Shown here: piece after piece, positions 8,240 through 17,249 of the stretch
How the letters are laid out: each line of letters begins with the position of its first letter
Numbering within the stretch: the stretch's first letter is position 1
The notes under the pieces: generated by a model
Seen by the model: the letters and a program-made list of their open reading frames with translations, nothing else
Database searches by the model: none
Told to the model about the DNA's origin: nothing
Position numbers and translations under genes: made by a program
NCBI RefSeq assembly: GCF_035917995.1
Contig: NZ_CP109131.1
Span: 3,100,001 to 3,164,000, forward strand
Source of the DNA: Streptosporangium sp. NBC_01755
GTDB taxonomy: Bacteria > Actinomycetota > Actinomycetes > Streptosporangiales > Streptosporangiaceae
Direction: 5' to 3'
DNA length: 64,000 nt

Positions 8240-9100
8240 ATGACTTGGCTCGTCACAGGGGCGACAGGCATGCTCGGGCACGAGGTGGTCGCGCTGGCGC
8301 GCGGACGAGGGTACGGCGTCGCCGCGCGGGGCCGCCGGGACCTGGACGTCTGTGATCGGGCCCAGATCGAGTCGGCCTTTCAGGCGCTCGCCCCGCGGGT
8401 CGTGGTCAACTGCGCTGCCTGGACGGCGGTGGACGACGCCGAGGAACGGGAGCGAGAGGCGTACCGGGTCAACGCCGACGGTCCGCGGCTGCTCGCCGAG
8501 GCCTGTGCGCGGCACGGCGCCCGGCTGGTTCACGTCTCCACCGACTACGTCTTCTCCGGTGACGCCACCATCCCGTACGGCGAGGACCATCCGGCCGAGC
8601 CCCGGAGCGCGTACGGGCGGACCAAGCTGGCCGGAGAGCAGGCGGTCCTCGATGCGCTGCCTTCCGCGGCCGTGGTCCGGACGGCTTGGCTGTACGGCGC
8701 CCACGGGCCGAACTTCGCGCGCACCATGCTCCGTCTCATGGCGGAGCGGGAGACCGTCGAGGTGGTCGACGACCAGTTCGGGCAGCCCACCTGGGCCGCG
8801 GACCTCGCGGACCGGCTGATCACGCTCGGCGAGCTCGGCTCGGCGGCGGGGATGTTCCACGCCACCAACTCCGGAAAGGCCAGCTGGTTCGAGTTCGCCC
8901 AGGAGATCTTCCGGCTGTCCGGCACCGATCCCGACCGGGTGCGCCGGACGACCTCCGAGGGCTTCGTCCGCCCGGCGAGGCGACCGGCTTTCAGCGTCCT
9001 GGGGCACGAGCGGTGGCGAGAGCTCGGCCTGGAGCCGCTCCGCCCCTGGCGGGACGCCCTGCGTAAGGCCCATCCCGAGCTGGCGAAGCCCTTCCGCTGA
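8240..9100 (+). CDS. rmlD: dTDP-4-dehydrorhamnose reductase-like NDP-sugar 4-ketoreductase
   Basis: 286 residues, usual length. N-terminal Rossmann motif VTGATGMLG, the STDYVFSG segment with the catalytic Thr region, and YGRTKLAGE (YxxxK) identify the RmlD/StrL family, which reduces C4 of dTDP-4-keto-6-deoxy-L-sugars with NAD(P)H. A TAGAGT -10-like box lies at 8175-8180 and GGGAGAGG precedes ATG 8240. It is about 12 kb from the halogenase block, facing the RmlC-type gene. It may close the deoxysugar pathway of the peptide cluster or belong to rhamnose synthesis; the sequence does not decide. The last 33 codons are duplicated just downstream. Confidence 0.85.
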   Translation: MTWLVTGATGMLGHEVVALARGRGYGVAARGRRDLDVCDRAQIESAFQALAPRVVVNCAAWTAVDDAEEREREAYRVNADGPRLLAEACARHGARLVHVSTDYVFSGDATIPYGEDHPAEPRSAYGRTKLAGEQAVLDALPSAAVVRTAWLYGAHGPNFARTMLRLMAERETVEVVDDQFGQPTWAADLADRLITLGELGSAAGMFHATNSGKASWFEFAQEIFRLSGTDPDRVRRTTSEGFVRPARRPAFSVLGHERWRELGLEPLRPWRDALRKAHPELAKPFR

Positions 9101-9240
9101 GAAGGTACGCGCCCGCCGAGGGGGCACGAGCGGTGGCGAGAGCTCGGCCTGGAGTCGCTCCGCCCCTGGCGGGACGCCCTGCGTAAGGCCCATCCCGAGC
9201 CGGCGAAGCCGCTCCGCTGAGAAGGTACGCGCCCGCCCGT
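9001..9240 (+). repeat. 120-bp tandem duplication of the rmlD 3' end
   Basis: Bases 9001-9120 and 9121-9240 are two head-to-tail copies of a 120-base unit. They differ at only four positions in the first 117 bases, including TGG to CGG-type changes that would alter Leu-to-Pro and Pro-Phe residues. The unit includes the final 33 codons of the reductase gene, its TGA stop and 20 bases beyond. The second copy has no start and is not a gene; it is a remnant of a recent local duplication or slippage event. Confidence 0.92.
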
Positions 9241-9328
9241 CGACGGTGGGCCGCGGAGACCCGGTGACGGTTCGCGGCCGGCGCGCCGACGCGATGGCCG
9301 AAAACCGTCGCGACGGGCCGGTGAGGTC

Positions 9329-9925
9329 CTAAGGGCGGGCGTGCGAGGCGTAGAAGGCCAGGCACTCCTCGTAGGAGGGCAGGAGGCCGCCCGCGCGCGC
9401 CTCGGCGAGGGTGGGCGCCGCGGCGTCCTTGGGTGACAGGAGCGGTTCGACGTCCGCCGGCCAGGTGATGCCCAGTTCGGGATCCAGCGGGTGGATACCG
9501 TGCTCCCTGGTCGGGTTGTAGCCCTCCGAACACAGGTAGATCACGGTCGCGTCGTCCGTCAGTGCGAGCAGGCCGTGCCCCAGCCCTTCGGACAGGAACA
9601 CTCCCCGGTGGTCCTCGTCGTCCAGGCGCACCATCTCCCACTGGCCGAACATCGGTGAGCCGACCCGGATGTCCACGATCACATCCAGCATCGCCCCTCG
9701 CACGCACTTGACGTACTTCGCCTGGCCCGGTGGCACGTCGGCGACGTGAATCCCGCGCAGGGTGCCCCGGCGCGAAACGGAGCAGTTGGCCTGGGAGAGC
9801 CGCAGCCGCCGTCCGGTGACCGCGTGGAACTCCTCCTCGCGGAACCATTCGTGGAGAGCTCCCCGATCGTCGATGTGGATTTTCGGGTCGTCAATCCATG
9901 CGCCTTTGATTTTCAGTGGCTGCAT
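9329..9925 (-). CDS. rmlC: dTDP-sugar 3,5-epimerase (RmlC-like)
   Basis: 198 residues from ATG 9925, which has CAGGAG at good spacing; the track to 10051 adds an unlikely leader. Cupin-type RmlC features: IDDRGALHEWF, LRGIH with the catalytic-base His, KYVKCVRGAMLDVIVDIRVGSP, GLGHGLLAL and the Tyr in VIYLCSEGY. Family role: epimerisation of dTDP-4-keto-6-deoxyglucose at C5 or C3/C5. It resembles the second epimerase at 56.7 kb in length and C-terminal pattern (PTLAEA...YE-CLA-YA). It converges on the rmlD-like gene, and both probably serve the sugar pathway. Confidence 0.85.
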   Translation of the reverse strand: MQPLKIKGAWIDDPKIHIDDRGALHEWFREEEFHAVTGRRLRLSQANCSVSRRGTLRGIHVADVPPGQAKYVKCVRGAMLDVIVDIRVGSPMFGQWEMVRLDDEDHRGVFLSEGLGHGLLALTDDATVIYLCSEGYNPTREHGIHPLDPELGITWPADVEPLLSPKDAAAPTLAEARAGGLLPSYEECLAFYASHARP

Positions 9926-10166
9926 CTCGGCTGCTCCTGATCCCGGCCGTTTACCGGACCGTGTAGAACGTGCTGTGGCCTTTCCCGCCACGATCCAATG
10001 CTGACCGCAGACGGTCAGCTTTGGGGATCCCGCCGACGGTCGTGATACCAAAGTCGATGCGGCCCATACTTTAGTCGGAAAGCAGGTTCCGTATCGGCGA
10101 CTTCGGTTGAGACGGGAGATGCCGACGACCGATTCCCGCCGCCACGACCGGCCTTAATGTTGAATC

Positions 10167-10397
10167 GTGCGTAAATCCTTACAGCTCATCGGGTTCATCA
10201 TGATCCTCGAAGGCGTAAGCGGGGCCATCGACCAGATCGCCGTTCAGCCCGTCCTCGGCGCAGTGCTCAACTTCTTTAACCGCGTCATCGTCAACAACGT
10301 GGCCTTCCTCGAAGGTTACGAGATCTACGCGAACCTGATCCTGGCGATCCTCGGGATTGTTGTGATCATCGCCGCGGAAAGAGCTCCGGCGTCTTAG
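10167..10397 (+). CDS. small hypothetical membrane protein
   Basis: 76 residues from a GTG start. Two hydrophobic stretches are visible (SLQLIGFIMILEGVSG and ANLILAILGIVVIIAA) flanking a loop with NRVIVNNVAF. The fifth codon is TTA (10179-10181), rare in such genomes and dependent on the bldA tRNA in streptomycetes. No family recognised. It lies upstream of, and on the same strand as, the ABC transporter. The start has no convincing ribosome site, so the gene is likely but not certain. Confidence 0.5.
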   Translation: MRKSLQLIGFIMILEGVSGAIDQIAVQPVLGAVLNFFNRVIVNNVAFLEGYEIYANLILAILGIVVIIAAERAPAS

Positions 10398-10496
10398 CGT
10401 CCCGCGCTCTCCACCCCACCTATCCAATGTCGGGATGTCAGCAGAGGCCATGAACGAATTGTCACGACCATTACCCACCTGTCCGAGGAGCCGGAA

Positions 10497-11303
10497 ATGA
10501 AGAACTCGACGGCGGTGCTGGCGGAGGAGACGGGTGAGCCCGTTGCCGCCCGCGCGGAGAACATCTCCAAGCGGTACAGCACCGGAGACACGGCGGTGGC
10601 GGCCCTCGACGGCGTGTCGCTGAACATCCCGCGTGGCCGGTTCGCCGGCATCATGGGACCGTCCGGTTCCGGCAAGTCCACCCTCATGCACTGCATGGCG
10701 GGGCTGGACAGTGTGGACTCCGGGCGGGTGTTCGTCGGCGACCAGGACGTGACGGACCTGAACGAGAAGCAGCTCACCCGGCTGCGCCGGGACCGGATCG
10801 GCTTCATCTTCCAGTCCTTCAACCTGCTGCCCACCCTGACCGCGCTGGAGAACATCGTCCTGCCGATCCGGCTGGCCGGCCGCACGCCCGATCAGGAATG
10901 GCTGGACTCCGTGATCGAGACCACCGGCCTGCGCGAGCGGCTGGACCACCGTCCGAACCAGCTCTCCGGCGGCCAGCAGCAGCGGGTGGCGTGCGCGCGG
11001 GCGCTCGCCGGCAAGCCGGACGTCATCTTCGCGGACGAGCCCACCGGTAACCTCGACTCCCGGTCCGGTGCCGAGGTGCTGGGCTTCCTGCAGAAGTCGG
11101 TACGGCAGACCGGCCAGACCATCGTCATGGTCACCCACGACCCGACGGCCGCCGCGTACACCGATCACGTGATCTTCCTGTCCGACGGCCGCGTCGTCGA
11201 CCGGATGCCGGAACCCACCGCGGAGAAGGTCCTGGAGCGGCTGAAGAGGTTCGAACCCGCGGGGGCGAGCAGCACGACCCCTGGCAAGCGGGGGCGGATC
11301 TGA
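10497..11303 (+). CDS. ABC transporter ATP-binding protein (MacB/LolD type)
   Basis: 268 residues. Walker A GPSGSGKST, signature LSGGQQQRVA, Walker B VIFADEP, and H-loop VTHD are all present, with the Q-loop FIFQSFNLLPTLTALENI typical of the MacB/LolD/FtsE-like subgroup. GAGGAG precedes ATG 10497. It overlaps the permease start by one base. Such pairs export antibiotics or peptides or act in envelope stress; a role in export of or resistance to the cluster product is possible but inferred from position alone. Confidence 0.9.
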   Translation: MKNSTAVLAEETGEPVAARAENISKRYSTGDTAVAALDGVSLNIPRGRFAGIMGPSGSGKSTLMHCMAGLDSVDSGRVFVGDQDVTDLNEKQLTRLRRDRIGFIFQSFNLLPTLTALENIVLPIRLAGRTPDQEWLDSVIETTGLRERLDHRPNQLSGGQQQRVACARALAGKPDVIFADEPTGNLDSRSGAEVLGFLQKSVRQTGQTIVMVTHDPTAAAYTDHVIFLSDGRVVDRMPEPTAEKVLERLKRFEPAGASSTTPGKRGRI

Positions 11304-13834
11304 TGCTCGCAAAGCTCACACTGCGCAATCTCATGGCGAATCGGGTCCGGCTGCTGCTCTCCGTGCTCGCGGTGACGCTCGGGGTCTCCTTCGTCGCGGG
11401 CACGATGATCTTCCGGGACACCGCCACCCAGAGCTTCGACCCGATCTTCGCGGGGCGGACCGAGACCACGACCGTGGTCGTCCGGCCCAAACCGGCCGAG
11501 GGGGAGAACGCGACGCCGGCCACGATACCGGCCTCTCTGGTCAGCACGCTGCAGCAGAGCGTGCCCGGCGCCGGAGAGCTCAAGGGGCAGCACGACGGGT
11601 ACGCGGCGATCGTCCGCCAGGACGGGAGGATCGTCGGTGAGGACCGCGCGGCGCACCTGGGCGCGGCGTACCTGGAGCGCCCGGGCGCGGGCCTTCAGAT
11701 ACTCTCCGGCCGGGAGCCTTCGGCGGCCGACGATGTCGTCGTCGAGGAGCGCACCGCGGCCGAGGGGCAGCTCAAGGTCGGCGACTCGGTCAGCGTGGTG
11801 ACCGCGCGGGCGACGAGGTCCATGCGCGTCGCCGGCGTCTTCAGGGCGGTCAACGACCAGGTCGGCCGTGCCGCCACCTACGTGATGTTCGCCCCCGAGA
11901 CCGCGCAGGCCCTGCTGACCGGCCCCGGGCAGTACTCGGCGATCTTCGTACGGCCACGCGAGGGCGTCTCGCAGCAGCAGCTTCTCCAGCAGGTCGGCGC
12001 GGCACTCCCGGCGCAGTACGAGGCCAAGACCGGCGCGGACGAGGTGGAGGAGGTCAAGTCCCAGCTGAGCTCGCTCTTCGAGCTGATCAGCCGGTTCCTG
12101 CTGGTGTTCGCCGGTGTGGCGGTCTTCATCGGATCGTTCATCATCCTCAACACGTTCACGATGCTGGTCGTGCAGCGGATCCGGGAGCTCGCGCTGCTCC
12201 GGGCCATGGGCGCGAGCCGCGCCCAGGTGACCCGGGCGGTTCTCGGCGAGGCGCTCGGGATCGGTTTCCTCGGCTCGACCCTGGGCCTGCTCACCGGCGT
12301 GGGACTGTCCTACGGGCTGAGGCTGCTGTTCGAGCGGTTCACCGGCGGCACCCAGGTTCCGCTGCGCACGCCGGTGGTCGAGCTCTCGACCGTGATCTGG
12401 GCGTACGCGGTCGGCATGCTCGTCACGCTGCTGGCCGCCTACCTGCCGACGCGCCGCGCGGCGAAGATCCCGCCGGTCGCGGCGATGCGCGACGACGTGG
12501 CGCTCACCCGCCGTTCGATGACCCTCCGCCTCGTCGCCGGCGTCGTCATGGCGCTGCTGGGCGCGGGAGCGCCGGCCGCGGGCCTGGCGACCGGGAAGGC
12601 GGGGGGCACGGCCCTGGTGATCGGCGGCGGTCTGCTGGCGTTGCTCGCCCTGACGATGCTCAGCCCGTTCCTGAGCCGGCCGGTCATCGCGCTGCTCGGC
12701 TGGCCGATCTCCCGGCTCGGCGGCACGGTCGGGCGGCTGAGCCGGGAGAACGCCCGGCGGGATCCCCGCCGTACCGCGGCCACGGCGTCGGCGCTGATGG
12801 TCGGGCTCGCGCTCGTCTCGGTGGCGACGGTGGTGGCCGGCTCGATGAGCACGTCCGCCGACCAGAGGATCGCGCGTCAGTTCGGCGCCGACCTCTCCCT
12901 GGACCCGCGCGGTCTCACCGGTTTCAGCCAGGAGACGGTGGACCGGGTGGCCGCCGTCCCGGGCGTGCGCGGCGTCACCGCGGTCCGGCACGGGACGATG
13001 AGGATCGCCGACGGACAGGTGCCCGTCCTGGTCGCCGACCCGGTCGCGCTGGCGGGTCCGGCCAACCTGAGGATCGAGGACGGCACCGGCACCCTGGCCG
13101 CCGACGGGCTGCTCGTGCAGAGCGCACTCGCCGCGGAGCGTGGCTGGAAGGTGGGCAGCACCATCACCGGCCGGTACCCGGACCGGTCCACCGCGACCCT
13201 GCGGGTGAGCGGACTCTTCGCCGCCAACGAGGTGCTGGGCATGTCCTTCATCGTGAGCCCGGCCGGTTACCAGGCGCACGCTCCGGCCGGTCTGATCCAG
13301 AAGGCGTTCGTCGACCTCGACGACGGCGGCGGGGAGCGGGCCCTGCAGGACGTGCGGTCGGCGCTTCAGGCCTACCCGAACGTCGAGCCGAAGGATCGCG
13401 AGGCGGTACGGGCCGACGCCCGCCAGGAGATCGATCAGGTGCTGAACCTGATCGTGGTCCTGCTGGTGCTCTCGATCGCCATCGCCGCGCTGGGCATCGT
13501 GAACACGTTGAGCCTGTCGGTGATGGAGCGGACCCGCGAGATCGGGCTGCTCCGAGCCGTCGGGATGAGCCGCAGCCAGACCCGATCCATGATCAGCTAC
13601 GAGTCGGTGATGGTCTCGCTGTTCGGTGCCGTGGCCGGTCTGGCTCTCGGGACCGCGCTCGGCTGGGCGTTGCAGCGGGTGATGGCGGCCGACGGCGTCG
13701 AGGTACTCGACATCCCGTACGGCCGGCTCGGGCTCTACCTGCTCAGTGCCGTCCTGATCGGTGTCGTGGCGGCGATCTGGCCGGCCCGGCGGGCCTCGCG
13801 GATGAACGTCCTGCGGGCCATCCAGCACCAGTGA
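11303..13834 (+). CDS. FtsX/MacB-type ABC transporter permease
   Basis: 843 residues, the double-length FtsX permease form common in actinobacteria. One N-terminal helix (LLLSVLAVTLGVSFVAGTMIF), an extracytoplasmic domain, a three-helix FtsX block around residues 255-400 (including FAGVAVFIGSFIILNTFTMLV and LALLRAMGASRAQV), a middle helix set, a second outer domain, and a second FtsX block at the C-terminus (NTLSLSVMERTREIGLLRAVGMSRSQ). It partners the ATPase immediately upstream. MacB-like permeases move substrates from the outer membrane face by a mechanotransmission-type mechanism. Confidence 0.9.
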   Translation: MLAKLTLRNLMANRVRLLLSVLAVTLGVSFVAGTMIFRDTATQSFDPIFAGRTETTTVVVRPKPAEGENATPATIPASLVSTLQQSVPGAGELKGQHDGYAAIVRQDGRIVGEDRAAHLGAAYLERPGAGLQILSGREPSAADDVVVEERTAAEGQLKVGDSVSVVTARATRSMRVAGVFRAVNDQVGRAATYVMFAPETAQALLTGPGQYSAIFVRPREGVSQQQLLQQVGAALPAQYEAKTGADEVEEVKSQLSSLFELISRFLLVFAGVAVFIGSFIILNTFTMLVVQRIRELALLRAMGASRAQVTRAVLGEALGIGFLGSTLGLLTGVGLSYGLRLLFERFTGGTQVPLRTPVVELSTVIWAYAVGMLVTLLAAYLPTRRAAKIPPVAAMRDDVALTRRSMTLRLVAGVVMALLGAGAPAAGLATGKAGGTALVIGGGLLALLALTMLSPFLSRPVIALLGWPISRLGGTVGRLSRENARRDPRRTAATASALMVGLALVSVATVVAGSMSTSADQRIARQFGADLSLDPRGLTGFSQETVDRVAAVPGVRGVTAVRHGTMRIADGQVPVLVADPVALAGPANLRIEDGTGTLAADGLLVQSALAAERGWKVGSTITGRYPDRSTATLRVSGLFAANEVLGMSFIVSPAGYQAHAPAGLIQKAFVDLDDGGGERALQDVRSALQAYPNVEPKDREAVRADARQEIDQVLNLIVVLLVLSIAIAALGIVNTLSLSVMERTREIGLLRAVGMSRSQTRSMISYESVMVSLFGAVAGLALGTALGWALQRVMAADGVEVLDIPYGRLGLYLLSAVLIGVVAAIWPARRASRMNVLRAIQHQ

Positions 13835-13864
13835 GCCGTCGACAGGTGACACGACCGACGTCTG

Positions 13865-13890
13865 CCGGGGGCGTACTGCGACGCTCCCGG
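13865..13890 (+). terminator. hairpin after the permease gene
   Basis: CCGGGGGCGT (13865-13874) and ACGCTCCCGG (13881-13890) can form a 10-bp stem, including one G-U pair, around a 6-base loop. It lies 30 bases past the permease stop and before the next gene. There is no T-tract, so termination is a suggestion only. Confidence 0.45.
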
Positions 13891-13908
13891 ATGTCCTAGG
13901 GTGACGAC

Positions 13909-14805
13909 ATGGCCGAGATCTCCATTCCGGACGGATCATGGACGTTCGACAGTGAAATCCTCAGGATCGTGCCAGGCGGGGACAGCGACGTCCACGAACT
14001 ACGCAAGACGCTCGGCGAACTGGAGATCCCCCTCACAGCGATCTCCGGAGTGTCGTTCGAGCCCTCGCGCAAGGGGGGCAACCTGCAGCTTCGCCTGCGG
14101 CCGGGAGCCGATCCGCTGACCGACGTGGTCACCGGGCGGTTGTCGGGATCCGCCGATCCGTACCGGCTGACCGTCCCCAAGGGGCGCACCGGGGCCGCCG
14201 AGTACTTCGCCGACGAGGTGCGCACCCACCTGATGCTGGAGCAGGTGCCGAGCGGTCCCTGTGAGTCCTTCCTGCTGCCCGGCCCCGCCGTACCGGTGTC
14301 GGCCTCGGCGGGCGACGGCACGGTGAACTTCGACGGTGAGCGGATTCGCCTGGAGTGGAGCGTGTTCGCCAAGTCGGTCAAGGAGGAGGCAGGTCCGCAG
14401 ACGTTCCCGCTGCGAGATGTGGAGGGCGTGGAGTGGGCCCCGCAGACCGGCATCGGCTATGGCCGCCTCCGCTTCCGCCTCAGGGGCGCCGCCCCCGCCG
14501 TGTCGCCGGAGAAGGACCTGCACTGCCTGTCCTGGGGCGTGCAGCGGTACGGCGGCTCGACCGTCCTGGTCGCCGCCGCCGTGCTGGCCCGGCTGTCGCG
14601 CCGTGCCGAGGAGCCGGCCGCGCTGCCGCCCGCGCTGCCGCCGAGCCGGCCGGACGATCGGCGGCAGCGCCTGGCCGAGTTGGAGGAGCACGACGCCCTG
14701 GTGCGCCGCCTGACCGAGCTCGGCGATCTACACCGCTCCGGTGTGCTCACCGACGAGGAGTTCAGCTCGGCCAAGCGGTCGCTGCTGCGCCGGATGGAGC
14801 TCTAG
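13909..14805 (+). CDS. DUF4429 domain protein with C-terminal SHOCT
   Basis: 298 residues. Two related DUF4429-type halves (about residues 1-115 and 130-225) share the pattern of a glycine-aspartate segment followed by LQLRLRPG or LRFRLRG and a WG..YGGS region. A Pro-rich linker leads to a C-terminal SHOCT motif (LTELGDLHRSGVLTDEEFSSAKRSLL begins near residue 268). Function of DUF4429 is unknown; SHOCT segments often mediate oligomerisation. A TAGGGT box 6 bases before the ATG suggests a leaderless transcript. Its 3' end overlaps the convergent LmbU gene by 44 bases. Confidence 0.78.
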   Translation: MAEISIPDGSWTFDSEILRIVPGGDSDVHELRKTLGELEIPLTAISGVSFEPSRKGGNLQLRLRPGADPLTDVVTGRLSGSADPYRLTVPKGRTGAAEYFADEVRTHLMLEQVPSGPCESFLLPGPAVPVSASAGDGTVNFDGERIRLEWSVFAKSVKEEAGPQTFPLRDVEGVEWAPQTGIGYGRLRFRLRGAAPAVSPEKDLHCLSWGVQRYGGSTVLVAAAVLARLSRRAEEPAALPPALPPSRPDDRRQRLAELEEHDALVRRLTELGDLHRSGVLTDEEFSSAKRSLLRRMEL

Positions 14806-15535
14806 CCACGGACCCGGCACCCTCCTGCGTGACCTCCCGCGCGAACTTCTCCAGCGCCAGAACCATCCAGTTGACCAGGTCGCAGTTGTGCTTGCGCGCG
14901 GCGAACTCCCAGCGTTCGAGCTGTTCCTGGCTCGGGCTCAGCTGCAGCTTCACGGCGAGCCCGGAGCCGCCTGAGGTCTCGGTGTCAACCCCGTCACCGC
15001 CCACCGGCGGGCTCGGCGCCTCGGCCGGCTCGCCCTCCCCGTTTCTCAGGGCGGCCGCCTGCCTGAGCTCCTTGCGCAGGCGGTTCCTGGACCAGGCGTG
15101 CTGCTCGGCGCGCTGTAGCCACAGATCCTGTTCGGGCACGCTCAGCGCCGCCACCTCCGCGTGGTGGGCGAAGCTCAGCTTGTCCCGGCGCCGGGGCAGG
15201 CCGAAGCGGCGGGCCACCCAGGCGTAGTTGCGCAACGTCTGGTAGTCCAGCGACGTCCGCTCGATGGCCGTCCGGTAGCGGTCGGCGTACTGCTTCTCCC
15301 CGTAGACCAGCCAGTCGCCCAGCCACCACGCGGAGGAGTCGGCGATGAGGGAGAGCTGGCGACCGATGCTCTCCCAGTTGGCGAACGGGATCTGGGCCGG
15401 AAACTGCAGACCGGTTCTTCTCGGTATCACCGTCCGGTCGAGCCCGAGACGGTGGTTGATCCCGTTCTCCTGAGACAGGACCGGTGTCACGCGGCTCTCG
15501 CCGCCTTTCTTTCCCCGAACGAGAGGCTTGCTCAT
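14762..15535 (-). CDS. LmbU-family transcriptional regulator
   Basis: 257 residues with GAAGGAAGG before ATG 15535. The segment TGLQFPAQIPFANWESIGRQ, then IADSSAWWLGDWLVYGE, the SLDYQTLRNYAWVARRF stretch and LSFAHHAEVAAL form the hallmark of LmbU, an actinobacterial activator first described in the lincomycin cluster and found in the novobiocin, coumermycin and hormaomycin clusters. LmbU is reported to bind a palindromic CGCCGGCG core. Four palindromes with this core or one change lie in intergenic regions of this cluster (24.26, 52.34, 60.68, 61.33 kb), so this protein is the best candidate for cluster-wide control. The C-terminal third (after about residue 160) is a low-complexity linker plus a conserved helix-rich tail. 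It converges on and overlaps the DUF4429 gene. Confidence 0.88.
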   Translation of the reverse strand: MSKPLVRGKKGGESRVTPVLSQENGINHRLGLDRTVIPRRTGLQFPAQIPFANWESIGRQLSLIADSSAWWLGDWLVYGEKQYADRYRTAIERTSLDYQTLRNYAWVARRFGLPRRRDKLSFAHHAEVAALSVPEQDLWLQRAEQHAWSRNRLRKELRQAAALRNGEGEPAEAPSPPVGGDGVDTETSGGSGLAVKLQLSPSQEQLERWEFAARKHNCDLVNWMVLALEKFAREVTQEGAGSVARAPSGAAATAWPS

Positions 15536-15690
15536 CGTTTTCCTTCCTTCGCCATATCGCTGCTCCTCGCATCAGTACGGCGTGAACGGCCGAATCGTGA
15601 TCGCTCCGAGTGCGCGGAGCCAGACCACGAAGGTGCGCAGCTCGAATAGGTGCCGCGGCGCCGGCCCTCTTCTGGCCGGCCGCCAGATGG

Positions 15691-16704
15691 TCAGCGGCGT
15701 GCGTCGGTATCGGTCAGGCCGAGGCCGGCCTCGGCAACACTCGCGTCCCTGGGCTGACGGGCGATGCGTGCCATCGCCTGCCGGGCAGAGCCGGTAAGGA
15801 CGCGCAGTCGGTGTGGAAGAAGCATCGGAAGAGTCACGTCCCCGAACGCGAACGGCCGGTCCAGAGGTCTCAGGTATATGACGAGGCAGGCGAACATCGC
15901 CAGAGCGAAGCTTCCCAGCCCCATGAGCAGCCCGATGAGGGTGTGCAGGGTGAGACCGGCCACCAGCAGGTACGGCCGGACGGCCCGCCGGGACACCAGC
16001 CCCATGACCAGGGCGAACTCGATCGCCACCGGCCCCCAGGTGAGCAGCGTGACGCCGACCGATGAGACGCGCAGAGGTTCGAGAACCCCCGCCGCCCAGC
16101 CGGGACCACCGAACAGCGGATCGCTGAGCCAGTAGTACAGGGCGGTGCCGTCGGCCCATTCCTCCCGGCCCAGCTTCGCCACCGAGGACTGCAGGTAGAT
16201 GCCCGCGACCTGGACACGGATGACAAGCAGGGCCGACCATGCGACCAGCGAGGTGACCGGATCACCGACGGCCTGGGGGTGTCCCCAGTGCCAGGCGCGT
16301 CCGTCGGTCAGCGCGATCGGCAGGAGCAGGAGGGTGAGCACCGCGGCGACCTGGTCCCCGCCGTCGGGGATCGTCGCGGACGCCTGGAAGCTCACGGCCA
16401 CCCACCAGTGCGGCAGCGCGGTGAACCGCGGCCGCCACCCGGAGGCGGCGACAGCGAGGACCGCGATGGCCACCGGATGCGCCTGGTCGGCGTCGAGGAC
16501 GCAGAACAGGCCGTAGGCGGCGGCGCCGTCACAGTACGGGTAGTCGGGAACGCCCTGCGCGGGCCTGAAGAGCGAGGAGGTCTCGCTGGCGAGCAGCGTG
16601 GTCAGGGTGCAGAGGGCGAGCAGGGTCCTGGCCAGCCCGTACACGTTCGTCCACGGACTCGTCTCGGCGATTCCCCGTGCCTTCGCGCCGAGTCCACTCA
16701 GCAT
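15691..16704 (-). CDS. sdpB: SdpB-like integral membrane protein (HTTM family)
   Basis: 337 residues from ATG 16704, chosen over an upstream ATG because it sits 7 bases inside the end of the SdpA gene. At least six hydrophobic segments are visible. The segment YLQSSVAKLGREEWADGTALYYWLSDPLFG is a strong match to the SdpB/HTTM family (vitamin K-dependent-carboxylase-like membrane domain). In Bacillus subtilis, SdpB with SdpA is needed to turn pro-SdpC into the secreted SDP killing factor. Here it is third in an sdpC-sdpA-sdpB operon. Length is close to the Bacillus protein (321). Confidence 0.83.
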   Translation of the reverse strand: MLSGLGAKARGIAETSPWTNVYGLARTLLALCTLTTLLASETSSLFRPAQGVPDYPYCDGAAAYGLFCVLDADQAHPVAIAVLAVAASGWRPRFTALPHWWVAVSFQASATIPDGGDQVAAVLTLLLLPIALTDGRAWHWGHPQAVGDPVTSLVAWSALLVIRVQVAGIYLQSSVAKLGREEWADGTALYYWLSDPLFGGPGWAAGVLEPLRVSSVGVTLLTWGPVAIEFALVMGLVSRRAVRPYLLVAGLTLHTLIGLLMGLGSFALAMFACLVIYLRPLDRPFAFGDVTLPMLLPHRLRVLTGSARQAMARIARQPRDASVAEAGLGLTDTDARR

Positions 16705-17249
16705 GCGACCTCCAATCGCACCACCGAGACCGGCATCTGGGTGTGCGCCGCGGCGTCCGCCCAGGCCCACGGCAGTGGCTTCTGCCGTGTCACCTCAAGC
16801 GTTCCGCAGAGAATCGGATCGGGAGAGGGGTTGCGCACCGGCACCGCCGCGCCGGGTAGTCCGAGGCATCCGGTCACCTCGCGTCGGCAGTCGCGCCACC
16901 GGTCGGCGGGTACGGCCGCGAGCAGGATGCCGCGTTCGACTCCCTCGGCGCGGGAGCGTCGGTCAAACCCCCACAGGTTGCGCGGCTCGGCGTGTGGCCC
17001 GAGCGCGACGGACTGCCACGCTCCGGTGGCGGACGCGCGCCACACGGTCTCCCTCGGTTCGCGGGCGGACTTGGTGAAGAACGCCCACCCCTGGGGAGCG
17101 ACCAGCCGCGCCGCCTCGCTCACCGTTCGCTGCGCGGGCAGCCGGAGGGCGGCGCTGGGCAGCTGGCCGATGACGACATAGAGGATCAGGGCGGTCCACC
17201 CGAGGCCGAGTGCGGCGGCGGACATGCCCAGCCTGGCGTCGGCGTTCAC
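16698..17249 (-). CDS. sdpA: SdpA-like SDP maturation protein
   Basis: 183 residues from a GTG that overlaps the sdpC stop (GTGA). One N-terminal membrane helix (about residues 10-32), then LVAPQGWAFFTKSAREP, which is the characteristic SdpA segment, and conserved Cys residues in the WRDCRREVTGCLG and DPILCGTLEV regions. In B. subtilis SdpA is a cytoplasmic or membrane-associated protein required, with SdpB, for SDP toxin maturation. The operon order here is C-A-B rather than A-B-C. Confidence 0.82.
   Translation of the reverse strand: MNADARLGMSAAALGLGWTALILYVVIGQLPSAALRLPAQRTVSEAARLVAPQGWAFFTKSAREPRETVWRASATGAWQSVALGPHAEPRNLWGFDRRSRAEGVERGILLAAVPADRWRDCRREVTGCLGLPGAAVPVRNPSPDPILCGTLEVTRQKPLPWAWADAAAHTQMPVSVVRLEVAC

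Noticed and set aside
9121..9240. Second reductase gene fragment suggested by similarity to RmlD
   Set aside because: Only the last 33 codons are repeated in tandem, without start or Rossmann domain; it is a duplicated tail, not a separate pseudogene insertion.
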